A stretch of DNA of 64,000 nt from Zymoseptoria tritici IPO323 (GCF_000219625.1 NC_018204.1:62001-126000); one strand, 5' to 3'; positions 34,230 through 43,466 are shown, counted from the first letter of the stretch. Numbers and translations are program-made. The notes: generated by a model not told the origin, from the letters alone.

Positions 34230-35060
34230 ATCGATCTATCTATTAATCTATTACGCCTAGTCTACCGAACTTCTCGTTAATAGTACGCTAATACTATAAC
34301 ACCGACTACTTAATCTTAGTAATAGTAGCCTTTAACTTACTCCGTACGTTATTAACCTCGTCTATAATCTCCTTAATTAGCTCCTCCTTTAGCTAACCTT
34401 TTAAGCCCCTTAAACCGCTAATCTTACGCTTTAAATCCGACACCTCCGACTCTAACGTAGCGATCTTGTCCTATGCCTTATTTATCTTACCTCGTATACT
34501 ACTAACTACCTCCTTTAATATAGACTTCTTTTCTACTAGCTCCTCCTTAATCTTAACCTAATCTCTAGTAAAATACGGAGGCTTACCCTTATAGTAGTAG
34601 TAGGCGTAGGTAGGGAGAGTCGTAGAAGTCTTATACTCGAGTCCGCGATCCTTATACTAGCCGTACGTAGTAACTACTAGAATGCCTATTATTTATTATT
34701 AGTCTACGAGCCTTACTAAGAGCTATACGAGCTATATTACCTTTGTCCGTCTCTATAACTCTACGTATATAATCGTATCTTATAAGTATCTAACGTCCGC
34801 TCTTCCTCGTATTATAGTATACGCTCTATACTCTAAAGAGGGTATCGTTCTATTAGAGGTCGGAGATAAACTAGAAGTCTTTAGAGGTAGCCGTAGTAGA
34901 CTTATCGTAGACGAGGAGGTCGGTAGGTAGCTAAGGAGTAGGAGCGATAGCTATAGTAGATATAGTCGCTAGCTTATCGTCGTTATTGTCGGAGAGAGAG
35001 AGTCCGCGTAGGCGGTTAGGGTCGCGAGCCTTATTAAGTTCCGTATTAAGTACTATAAAA
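34230..35060 (-). pseudogene. TIR-element ORF B: coiled-coil protein, convergent to ORF A
   Basis: Minus frames interrupted only by TAA/TAG. The upstream part reads SDNNDDKLATISTIAIAPTP, QSVYYNTRKSGRQILIRYDY and VIETDKGNIARIALSKARRL. The downstream part (about 34690-34300, shifted phase) reads YKDRGLEYKTSTTLPTYAYY, then a long heptad region (KIKEELVEKKSILKEVVSSI; KIATLESEVSDLKRKISGLR). The phase change near 34710 is a frameshift or a boundary between two ORFs. A coiled-coil partner of the recombinase is an inference; no family recognised. Confidence 0.5.
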
Positions 35061-35337
35061 CTAGCTATTTTTATATACGCGTAAGGGTACGATATTACGA
35101 GCTATATATATTATATAACGAGCGAGCTACGAGCGCGCGCAGTAGAGTAGTAGAAGTAGTAGTATTAAGTAGAGGTTTAAGAGTCGAAGAAAATAATACT
35201 TATCTAACTAAACGGCGTATTAGCGCGCACTTATATATAATTGTTAATAATTAGAGTAACTCGTAGTAACTGGCGCAGCTGTATAGCGACAATATAAGCA
35301 ATTAGCGACAATAGTAGTAGTGGTGTTATTAAAGAAA

Positions 35338-35383
35338 TGAGAAATGAGGTGTAGTGACCTATCTGTAACTATAGGACACGATC
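35338..35383 (-). repeat. right terminal inverted repeat, 46 bp
   Basis: Ends TGTAACTATAGGACACGATC. Reverse complement of 24338-24383 with two mismatches, each a transition fitting RIP of the left copy. Confidence 0.9.
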
Positions 35384-35415
35384 CCACGACGACGCGACCC
35401 ACGACGACGCGACCC
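35384..35415 (+). repeat. right flanking (ACGACGCGACCC)n array
   Basis: Two ACGACGACGCGACCC units directly outside the right inverted repeat, in the same orientation as the left array at 24281-24337. This suggests insertion into a short tandem repeat or an unusual duplication of the target. Confidence 0.75.
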
Positions 35416-35485
35416 TCACCCGCCCACTCGCTCCAGAACAGCAGTCCCTCAGCAACTCCGCCGACCCATCCGCCATCGATAACAC

Positions 35486-35818
35486 ATGCGCACTCGAGTC
35501 TCCTCCGGGCGGGACTCCACGATGCTGTCAAAGAGATGTGGAGCGGGTCGGGTGAAGAGGTTAGAAGAAGGGAGGGTGGAGAATGAGGAGTTGAGACGGC
35601 GGTTGGAGAGGGAGATGGCGGGGAGTGGTCGGGGTGGAAGCGTGGTTGATGGGCATGAGGAGAGGTGGGATGGAAATGGGGATAAGGGGGAGGATGGGGC
35701 GAGGTGGGAGCAAGGTGTGGAGGAGAGGGACGTGGAGGGGGAGTATGAGATTTACGTGGGGAGGGGTGGGAGGAGTATGAGTAGGGGGAGGAATCTGTCG
35801 GTAGATTGGAGGATGTAG
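35486..35818 (+). CDS. hypothetical coiled-coil fragment beside TIR element
   Basis: Frame with VKRLEEGRVENEELRRRLER and a Glu/Gly/Arg-rich tail (MSRGRNLSVDWRM). An upstream frame of another phase (LLRAGLHDAVKEMWSGSGEE) appears to be its N-terminal part, so a frameshift or intron lies near 35550. Could be the 3' part of a gene disrupted by the TIR element. The opposite strand is open only because the region is G-rich. Confidence 0.35.
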   Translation: MRTRVSSGRDSTMLSKRCGAGRVKRLEEGRVENEELRRRLEREMAGSGRGGSVVDGHEERWDGNGDKGEDGARWEQGVEERDVEGEYEIYVGRGGRSMSRGRNLSVDWRM

Positions 35819-36371
35819 GCAATAGGAAGACGGGGGAGGTTCGCTGAAGGGAAACTGGACATGACGACATTATTGACCGCCTGGGATGTCCAGCAGGCGG
35901 CTCGCGGTTCATTTGTGGTCGCGTAAGGTAACTTGCAGCACGGCTCTCGCTCGCTGCGTACATGGAGGGTCAAATCTCATGCTGGTGGTATTCATGGCGT
36001 TTGATCATAATAGAGACAGTGGACACGGCGTGGCAGATCGGAGGAGATTTCTGCACCAAAGGAAGATGCTGGGAAAGGGGAAGATGCAGTCCGCCGGCGA
36101 AAGAAAAAAAGCTCGGAAGGGTGAAAGATGCTCCATACGATTGATGCACTGCTTGTAGAGGTAAGCCTCTTAACAACCACCTCACCTTCTTCTCCCACCT
36201 CCGCACGCGAGTCCCAAAACAAATCTTCAACTTCATTTTTACACTTCACTTGCTCGGGCCGTGCTTCTACAGGCCTCAGGCATCAGTTATCGCTGCTTCC
36301 TCTCCGAAACACATCTACCGAATCTTCTCGACCACCACCAAACGCCGATTTTGCTACGACACACCTCACTG

Positions 36372-36451
36372 ACTCCGCTCTCACGACACTCCGCTCTCAC
36401 GACACTCCGCTCTCACGACACTCCGCTCTCACGACACTCCTCTCTCACGAC
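36372..36451 (+). repeat. 16-bp tandem repeat upstream of small gene
   Basis: Five units of ACTCCGCTCTCACGAC plus a decayed sixth to about 36467, ending about 25 bp before the ATG at 36491. CT-rich, in the position of the core promoter or 5' untranslated region. Confidence 0.9.
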
Positions 36452-36490
36452 ACTCCACACCCTCGACACTCCACACTACTATTCGCGACC

Positions 36491-36871
36491 ATGGCAAAGA
36501 CCAAGTATGCGTCGCCTCGCCTCTCTTGAGGTCCCTGCTCTCGCTCTCTGACTAACACCTACAGAAAACGCTCGCAACCCGTGACAGACGAGCAAGGCTC
36601 GTCCTCGACCGTCCGAGACCCTCTCTCACTTAACGCCGCCAACAACCGAATCAGAAAGGACTACGAGTCGACGTGGTTCACAGCTGAAGAAATGGAAGAG
36701 TTGATGTCGCGGATGTCCGAGATGCTCGAGGAGAAGAAGTCGGAGGGCAGGATGGAGGTGGAGTGGAAGACTACTACCGAGGCCGCCGAGTTTGTCCAGG
36801 AGAACAGCGGACCGGGCTTGCAAGCTCGGTTGCAGGAGGTGCTGGGACAAGAGAAGCAGACGGCGGCGTAG
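36491..36871 (+). CDS. two-exon small hypothetical protein, 106 aa
   Basis: Exon 1 (36491-36504) gives MAKTK; a 60-bp intron (36505-36564) has GTATGC at its 5' end, a CTGACTAAC branch site and CTACAG at its 3' end; exon 2 runs to TAG at 36869-36871. The splice preserves frame exactly. Product: basic start, Ser/Thr-rich N-terminal region, then a charged helical region (WFTAEEMEELMSRMSEMLEE; AAEFVQENSGPGLQARLQEV). Looks like a small nuclear or cytosolic helical protein; no family recognised. A CT-rich 16-bp repeat sits just upstream. Confidence 0.6.
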
Positions 36872-37080
36872 GAAGAGGAGACGGTAAAGGGGGAAGAATA
36901 GACGGCGGAGGAGGAAGAGTAGATAGCGGAGGAGGAAGAGTAGACGACGGAGGAGGGACTAGGCCCCGTCTTACCGTCGCTATAAATTTAGGGTAACGGA
37001 GGAAAGATACGTATAAGGGTAATAAAAAAGTAGGCTCTATACGGAAGATTAGATAATAGTAGTAGAGAAGAATTAGACTA
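36872..37080 (+). other. purine-rich degenerate repeat, partly RIP-like
   Basis: Units of GGAGGAGGAAGAGTAGA-type sequence directly after the gene at 36491-36871, grading into TA-rich sequence. TAG codons at repeat-equivalent positions suggest light RIP. No gene. Confidence 0.5.
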
Positions 37081-37857
37081 CGGAGGATACCGCTTCGTCG
37101 GGTCTAGAGGATTAAAGTAGAGCTTAATTAGTTTCGATACGGTTAAGAAAAAAAAAACCGCAAACGAGGAACGAGTGGCGACGAGAACGAGTAACGACGA
37201 TGAATAACTAGGACGATTTTCATTAAGGAGATTCAACTCTCCATGTTTCGCGGATAGAGAGAGAAAGAGATTCAACATAATGATTTCACGGACGATCACG
37301 AGTGGCCATGTTTTCTTTTCGTTGATCGATACCGTATCCAATAAGTAGGCGGATTGCAGTGCACAAGCCAGATCGGACTTGATGCGCCTGTTCAGCCTCG
37401 TAGGACCGCCATAAGAACTTGCCGAGCACGACATTCTGTAAGACAAGATCGAAGCGAGACGATTATGCTTGGTGTGAGTTTCCGTGCGCATAGCAAATTT
37501 CGGAAGATCCGCTCTAGTGGACGACGACATGTGAGAGGTCGAGCCGCACTGAGGAGTCCTTTCTGAATGCGCCGGGTGCGGAAGATGGGCCTGTGATGGG
37601 GTTGCTAACTTGCCTACTCCCGATGACAGGTGACTCGGGAAGATACAGAGGATCGATCCCGTAAGAGCAATCTTAGAACAGTCGCCAGCTGTGCAAAGCG
37701 ACGTACCTGACACTGCCGTCTCTATACTACGGAGCTGGTTTATTGTAGGAACGGCAATTCGAGAGCTTCGTCGACCGTTTCCTTTACTTGTCGAGGGAAG
37801 GCATGACCGCAAGCTAGGCCAAGATCGCAGTGTTCGTGGCGAGGTTCGTCGTGTCAT
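37078..37857 (-). CDS. long uninterrupted hypothetical ORF, 259 aa
   Basis: The longest single open frame in the window, starting with a true ATG at 37857. Content is Ser/Thr/Arg-rich with a hydrophobic segment near the C-terminus (SSFAVFFFLTVSKLIKLYF) that falls in AT-rich DNA. The length argues against chance, but the composition does not look like a folded domain, and the C-terminal part lies in a RIP-like patch. Confidence 0.3.
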   Translation of the reverse strand: MTRRTSPRTLRSWPSLRSCLPSTSKGNGRRSSRIAVPTINQLRSIETAVSGTSLCTAGDCSKIALTGSILCIFPSHLSSGVGKLATPSQAHLPHPAHSERTPQCGSTSHMSSSTRADLPKFAMRTETHTKHNRLASILSYRMSCSASSYGGPTRLNRRIKSDLACALQSAYLLDTVSINEKKTWPLVIVREIIMLNLFLSLSAKHGELNLLNENRPSYSSSLLVLVATRSSFAVFFFLTVSKLIKLYFNPLDPTKRYPP

Positions 37858-37985
37858 CCATCAGGCCCTAGGCGACATGTCTTCTAAGCGCCGTACTGGG
37901 ATTGAACCGCAAGCTGTGCCGTGGCGAGGGCGCAGCTGACCTTGGCGTGAATGGCCGGCCGGATCCACGATGTTCGCGGCGGTCA

Positions 37986-38475
37986 CTAGCTGGCTGGCGG
38001 GCTTTGGTTCTGGTGTCTGTAGCTGCAGCGTCGCGTCGGCTCGGCTAGTGTCACGGTGGTGGCCTCCTTAATAGCGTCGTCGATAGCCTACGTGTCTTCC
38101 ACGTCTAAGTCTTCGCCGTACGAGAATAAACCGCCGTCCTCGTCCGGCTCGGAGGTTAGGTCGCGGAAATGCATTCCTAAATTCCCTCCGGAGGCATAAG
38201 CCTAGTCGACCGCCTTATTAAGCCTACGAGCGTTCTCTATCTATAGTGGACCGTAGTCTACTACGTTTAGCTAGCAAGACGCTCTCTACCCTAACCGTAA
38301 GCCGATCGGTAGGCCGCACTTAAGTCTATCTAGCAGAAAATAACTAGGACGATCGCTTACGGTATAACGTAGTTAATAGGAGAGTATACGTAGGGCGAGG
38401 TAAGAAGAGCCGCATCCCTATAACGAGTTAGCGTCGTACTTATAATTCGAGCCTAGCTATTCTAGAAAGATTAAT
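37986..38475 (-). pseudogene. hypothetical gene remnant crossing a RIP boundary
   Basis: A minus frame of about 160 codons ends at 37986-37988 in normal DNA (EPTRRCSYRHQNQSPPAS), while upstream of about 38050 it enters TA-rich DNA. There it remains coherent apart from TAG/TAA (RLKCGLPIGLRLG; NVVDYGPL; ENARRLNKAVD; GMHFRDLTSEPDEDGGLFSY). Stops fall where CAG, CAA or TGG would fit. The acidic C-terminal region and the abrupt composition change suggest a once-duplicated gene whose RIP tract ended inside it. Family not recognised. Confidence 0.45.
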
Positions 38476-39000
38476 TAATTCCTACTTTTTTTTTCTTTCT
38501 TTTTAAGCAAAAGAATTCTTTTTAAGCCATAAGTATAACGTGTTAGCGGTTAAGGCGCGGACGGCGGTAATTGTTAAGTCCGTTGTAGTTGCGAGGATGG
38601 TGCGAGTAATTAGTATAGTGTGGTCGATAAGACTGTATATGTGTGTATGTATATGTGCGTTGTAGGACAGTTCGACGGAGATAGGGGATAATAGAGATTA
38701 GAACGGATGCAAAACGGAGAGGGAAGCAAAGTCTGTCGATGCACAGAGTACGTACGTACGATCTCGTCGCTGGGAGGATGACGCCTTTGCGTGCGTGGAT
38801 GTTGATGGAGCGGACCACCGATGCTCGAGGTTGTCAGAGAGATTTTCCCGGCCAAAGTTCATTGTTCCAGTTGCCTGTCCTGCGCGGCAGCGTTTTGCCT
38901 TATCAGTGTTGTCGAAACATCACATCCATACGTCCCATTGCCAGAAACAGTACAGAACTCCGGCTCCAGCTGTACGTTCATCCCACCACCACCTCCTCTC

Positions 39001-39512
39001 CTACAGTCCTCGCTCACAACCTGTCCTGCTCGTCGGCGGGTTGGTCCGACAACAGAACAGTCCCCGCCTGTAGCGCCTACTTCTCCACCCGGCGCACCAT
39101 CTGCAGCAGCTCGTCGTTCCCTCCCTCGTCGTTCCCTCCCTCCTCGCTCCGATCCAGCGGATTGCTTCCAACTTCGCGTGGACGTATTCGGAAAGGTCTT
39201 TGCCGCGCTCGATCTCAAGTCTCTTGCCCGACGCATGCGTCCAGATAGCATGGTGGTGTCGAGAGTTATGTGTGCTCATTCTGAGGGCGTCGGAGGCGGG
39301 CAGGGTAGAGTGGAGCTGAAAAGATGTAGGTTAAGAAGGAGAGAGTACGGGTGGCCGGCTTTGAACTTAGGCCATACGAGACTCCAAGCTTGGGAAATGT
39401 AGTAGACAGCAGAGCGGTGGGCTTGGCGCTGGATTTGAGATGCAAGGTAGGCGGCGAGGGACGCGGAAGAGGACTGGCAGAGGAGGACGGCTAGGACGTA
39501 CCAGCATTCCAT
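39001..39512 (-). CDS. two-exon hypothetical protein with N-terminal hydrophobic segment
   Basis: ATG at 39512-39510; exon 1 39378-39512 encodes MECWYVLAVLLCQSSSASLA followed by AYLASQIQRQAHRSAVYYIS, a likely signal peptide or signal anchor. A 62-bp intron (39316-39377; GTATGG, branch CTTAAC, CTTTTCAG) is phase 0. Exon 2 gives STLPASDALRMSTHN and KRLEIERGKDLSEYVHAKLE, ending at 39001. A 14-bp duplication (GGGAACGACGAG) near 39110 shifts the phase; in the alternative phase the end is DELLQMVRRVEK at about 39079, which looks more natural. Small, possibly secreted; no family recognised. Confidence 0.55.
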
Positions 39513-39524
39513 GGTGAGATCCAC

Positions 39525-39821
39525 GCCGAGACCATCCGGATTTCGCAGCCAGGCGGGGCGACACCAGCCTGAGCGATTTTCCGCCGCAGCGACTTTGCAG
39601 CTTTATTCTCGTCCTCCACGTCGATGCTCAACAGTCCAGCTGCTCGATCCCGCACATTTCGCTCCAAAGCCTCCCGTAAGGTGGTGATGGGGTGGAGGGG
39701 TGAGGCGGTGGTGGGTAAGGCAGTGAGGTGGTGTGTGAGGTTGGAACCAAAGTTGACGAGAACTTTGGCCAGGTCGAAAGTCGTGGCAATTCTAGGTAGA
39801 CCGTAGATCTAGTTCTACCTT
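39525..39821. other. no gene seen
   Basis: About 300 bp between the two-exon gene and the copia element; only short overlapping frames. 38480-39000 likewise holds nothing but a poly-T run near 38490. Confidence 0.5.
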
Positions 39822-39826
39822 CCCCT
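39822..39826 (+). repeat. 5-bp target duplication, left of copia element
   Basis: CCCCT directly before the left LTR (TGTTAAAATTG...), repeated at 52247-52251 after the right LTR (...TTTCAACA). Confidence 0.85.
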
Positions 39827-39947
39827 TGTTAAAATTGAATAAGTAATAAAGTAATTAATTGAAGAACTAACTACTAACAGAGAGTAAGATGTCCTAATAT
39901 ATACTATTTAGAGCTAGCTAGCTATTACTAGCTACCGTATTTTAATA
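39827..39947 (-). repeat. 3' LTR of copia element, 121 bp
   Basis: Starts TGTTAAAATTGAATAAG on plus and ends TTTTAATA, the RIP form of TTTCAACA. Same length as 52126-52246; differences are transitions. Confidence 0.95.
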
Positions 39948-39958
39948 CTCCCCCTCGT
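39948..39958 (-). other. polypurine tract
   Basis: CTCCCCCTCG on plus, i.e. CGAGGGGGAG on the element strand, directly abutting the 3' LTR. This is the position and composition of the plus-strand DNA primer of LTR elements. Confidence 0.8.
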
Positions 39959-39959
39959 T

Positions 39960-41299
39960 AGCTATTCTATAGCCTTATTAAACCCTCTATAAGGGAAGAG
40001 TACTATCTTAATCTTACTTAGCGGTGTAGTGTTCCGTTAAGTATTCTATTTTAATAAAGGATTCCTACCGTAGGTCCTTAAGGCTATGTTTCTTATCCTT
40101 AGGATCGAAGTAGCTATCTTTTATCTAGCTTATCTTATAAATCTAGCGCATAGTATAGCCGATGTAGTAGTTTTTATCGATTTCGATTATTATGTCGTCG
40201 TATTAAGCCTATTCTATAGTGTCGCTAATAAAGTCGTCGTAAATGTTCCCTATAAAGACTCGTTTAATACGCTAAGTAGACCTAATCTTATTATAGAACC
40301 GGACAATACTTCTATAGACCTCGTTTAACTTTACCTCTTAGTAGCGGCGCATAAGGCTTCCGCTATTATAGTCGTAGATAAAGAGGTTCTTTCTATATTT
40401 ACTAGGGCCGCTTATAATCGTAAAGGCCTATATATACTATAGAATCTAACGCTAGTTCTTATCGGTAATCTAGTTAGCCTAAGGGCTCTTTACGAGGGCG
40501 ATCTAGGTCCTTAGGGTATATCCGTCTCTAGTTTTAGAGGTAGTTTAGAAAGCGCTCTAGAGATCCGAGTATTCTACGTCTTTATAGGTAGTAGACTAGT
40601 TTATACGTTCTTAATCCGTTAGGAAACAGAGTAGCTTTAGATAAATATATAGCCCTTTCGATTCGTATTTCTCTTTAGATCTACTTTTAAATACTTAAAG
40701 CATTCTAGTTATTTCGCGGTAGTCCTTTAATTACTCGGTAGTAGTAAAGTAGTCGCGGTAGATTCTTTTAATTACTTCCTTACTAAGGATAGAGAAATCT
40801 ACGCTACCGAGGTTCTCCGGTAGTAGAGGACGTCTCTATTTAATCCTTTAACGAAGAACTCGGTTTAGAGCGGTTACTAGGAAACTAGCTATATCTAAAA
40901 GAGGGAGTAACTAGTCTAAATCGATTCTCTTTAAAGTTAGGCGGCCGAGTTTATTCTCCGTAAGCTTAAGTCTAGACTTAGTGCTATATATATAATTTCG
41001 GTAGAAATAGAAGTCTTCTATAGTTATAGATGTTCGTAAAAGGAAGTAAGTTTAGTCTTAAAGTTAGAAAATCCTTATACTTTAGCGCTAAGGTTAGCGC
41101 CGAGGATTATATAACCTAGATTTTTATATAAGGATTTAAGGTCGACGGCGATATCTTAGTAAACGACCGGTTAACCTATCCTTAAACTTAGTATACTTAT
41201 CCTAAGGGGTATTAGCTCGGAGCTCGTAGTCGAAGAAAATTAATAGCGATAATATCGACGTCGCTATCGTAGCCTTAGCGAATACTTCCCCTAGTTCGC
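39960..41299 (-). pseudogene. extra coding-like frame between copia pol and 3' LTR
   Basis: Directly after the pol stop, and in the same frame once the LINE is removed, the minus strand stays coherent for about 440 codons apart from TAA/TAG. Segments: SELGEVFAKATIATSILSLL; SRLKLTENKLGRLTLKRID; LLPLLDIASFLVTALNRVL; SILSKEVIKRIYRDYFTTTE; EKYESKGLYIYLKLLCFLTD; GPSKYRKNLFIYDYNSGSLM; RVFIGNIYDDFISDTIE; YDDIIIEIDKNYYIGYTMR; DSYFDPKDKKHSLKDLR. It ends at the polypurine tract. Either a pol C-terminal extension or a separate downstream ORF; no domain recognised and no clear signal peptide. The antisense 80-codon frame at 40086-40328 is judged a shadow. Confidence 0.6.
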
Positions 41300-41313
41300 T
41301 AACTTATTTTATG
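41300..41313 (+). repeat. target-site duplication, left of LINE copy 2
   Basis: TAACTTATTTTATG, identical to 46918-46931. It includes the TAA that ends copia pol on the minus strand. Confidence 0.95.
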
Positions 41314-42284
41314 CATCGACATCCGCACTTCCATTGCACACCCAATATTGACCCGATCATCACCAAACACGCACCATTCGAAAGCCCTTATCAAGGCCGT
41401 TCCAACGAACCCGCATTCACCCCGCTGCCCCCAAAACCTACGCCGCTACTAGAGTTCAAAGATTCACCTTGTTGCCCCCTTTAGGGTGCAAATTTTTAAG
41501 GATACTGGACCCTGAACTCCGGGATTTGGCCCCTACCTCCGAAACCTTATTCCGACCTTACCTCCCCCACACTCGAAACATTCCCTGTTTAGGGCATTGC
41601 ACAAGGAAGGTTCACAACCTGTACTACAACACTTTAACACACTACAACACAACTAATACGCCGCCGATTCGGACGCCGTGTAGCCCGTTTAAAAGCCCTC
41701 GACGAGAGCTTTTATTCTAGCTATTAAACGCCTGATTTGGTCGAATTTTGAAAGAGCTAAAGGCCAAACAAGAGCAGTGTTCCTAGGATACACAAACATA
41801 CACATACACATACACTTAGTTCTCTCTACACTAGAGTTACCTGTTGTCCTACGCCGCCGAGAGAGGAAGCTAAAGGAGCAGTGTAGTTTAGTAAGGACGA
41901 ATTTGCACCTCTAGGGATTAGAGTAGTAGTACTAGCTGTATAGCTAGATACTCTGTATAGAGTATAGGCCTACCTTTCCCTAGAGACAAAGGTTGTCCCG
42001 AACCTGCTACGGCTACCCGCAGAACGCCTCTAAAGCCTGCTATAAAGACGCACGTTGCTGTAGGCCAGAGTACTTCCTAGAAGCAGAGGTATATTTATAT
42101 ATCTCTTCTCTCCTCTTTAAAGTATACCTTCTCCTATACTACTTTATATAGTAGGGAGAAGAGTGCCCTAGTGTCGCAAGTAGGCTAGGACCCGAACGCG
42201 ATTAGAAATAGAGACGAACAAGCAGCCCTCTCGGCGTAAGACTGCTGAGCCTCTTTTCAAACAACAAACAACAACAACAAGACA

Positions 42285-42823
42285 ATGTCTACCGAGACGG
42301 AAATAGAAATAACAGACGCAAGCTCAGCCCCTTAGACTCTAAAAGCTACGGCTAGAGGGGACGAGGAAGTTACGTTTAAGTCTCTCAAAACCCTGCCGTT
42401 GCCGAAGGAACTACTAAAAAGAACCGGCTTTCCTTTCCTACCTAGGAAAAGGCAAAACCCCTTCGAACTTAGTAGCTCCCCGACTCGCAGCCCTTCTCTC
42501 GGAAAGAAACAAACACTCTCTTACACGCCCGCGAACGAGAAGATCCTACAAGCCCGACAGCTACTAGTCGAAGCGGCGGGGGATCTAGTCGGGTTTCTAG
42601 GAGAACAAACCCGGGTTCTCGACCTTCTCGAAGTCTTTCGGCACTTTACCGAGCATATAGACTTTAGGACAACGTCCTAAATCCTCGTAAAGCAAGTCTC
42701 GAACCTAGAAATGACAACAAAGAAACTAGCAGCATAGGCGAAGAAGCCTACTTTCGCAGACGTTGTTAAGGGAGACAGCGGATCCGCTACCTCTACCTCT
42801 ACCTCCTCGACAACAAAGACAAC

Positions 42824-42859
<36 letters not shown>

Positions 42860-43466
42860 GTGGACGACCGTCTCCCGGAGGGCTAGTAAGCCGAAAGAAC
42901 AAGCAGAACCGATGCCTCTTATCCTTGTACTAAAGGATAAAGAGAAGGAACTCGACTAGATCGCAACCCGAGACAAAATTAACGACGCTCTTAAAGGCGA
43001 AGACCAAGAGCTAGCTGTCCTTGCGATAAAGAAATTATTTCGGGGTAACATTGTCCTAAACTTTGTAACAGAGAAAGCCCGCTAACGAACGATCGATAGC
43101 CTTACTAAGGTTACCGATATCGTAGGCGAGGCACGGGTAATAGAGGACTCTCTCTGGCACAAGGTTGTAGTCCACGGCGTCTCGACCGCGAACTTCAACA
43201 CGCCAACGGGCCTATAGGACATTTAACGAGAAATTAAGACCTTTAATAGAGGTCTTAAACTCGCAGGCACCCCGATTTGGCTAACAAACGAAGAGAGAAG
43301 AAGGACTCTTACTGGGGCGACAGTTCTAGTAGGTTTTGCTACCGAGGAGGAGGCAAAAAGGGCTATTCAAAACCGTCTATACGTAGGCGCGGACAGCCTA
43401 AGAGTCGAGAAGGCGAAGGATCGTATACAACAGAAAGGGAGGCCCCTAGAACGTTCTACATGTTAG
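42285..43466 (+). pseudogene. LINE copy 2 ORF1 (gag-like)
   Basis: 394 codons from ATG 42285 to TAG 43464-43466, five codons longer than in copy 1, mostly because of the leader and glutamine-tract length. Contains LPRKRQNPFELSSSPTRSPS, KILQARQLLVEAAGDLVGFL and an uninterrupted (CAA)n polyglutamine tract near 42825-42860. Interrupted by several TAG/TAA. No CCHC knuckle seen. The stop overlaps the ORF2 ATG (ATGTTAG at 43460-43466). Confidence 0.8.

Larger units (their letters stand above)
24338..35383. mobile_element. TIR element with integrase-core-like ORF, interrupted by a LINE
   Basis: Bounded by 46-bp perfect-length inverted repeats differing only at two positions, both C-to-T in the left copy. 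Removing the nested LINE and one target duplication leaves about 5.46 kb. It carries a long plus-strand coding relic with integrase-core character and a convergent minus-strand coiled-coil relic. The whole interval between the repeats is RIP-mutated, while outside them composition returns to normal, so the repeats are the true borders. Target duplication is unclear; the flanks CTAC and CCAC could be a 4-bp duplication with one C-to-T change. The superfamily is not one I can name. Confidence 0.7.

Noticed and set aside
24338..35383. Classification as a Starship, Helitron or Polinton
   Set aside because: No tyrosine recombinase, Rep/helicase or polymerase B is seen, and the two-ORF, 46-bp TIR layout does not fit these classes.
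40086..40328. 80-codon plus ORF inside the copia element
   Set aside because: Antisense to the more coherent minus-strand frame that runs from pol to the polypurine tract.
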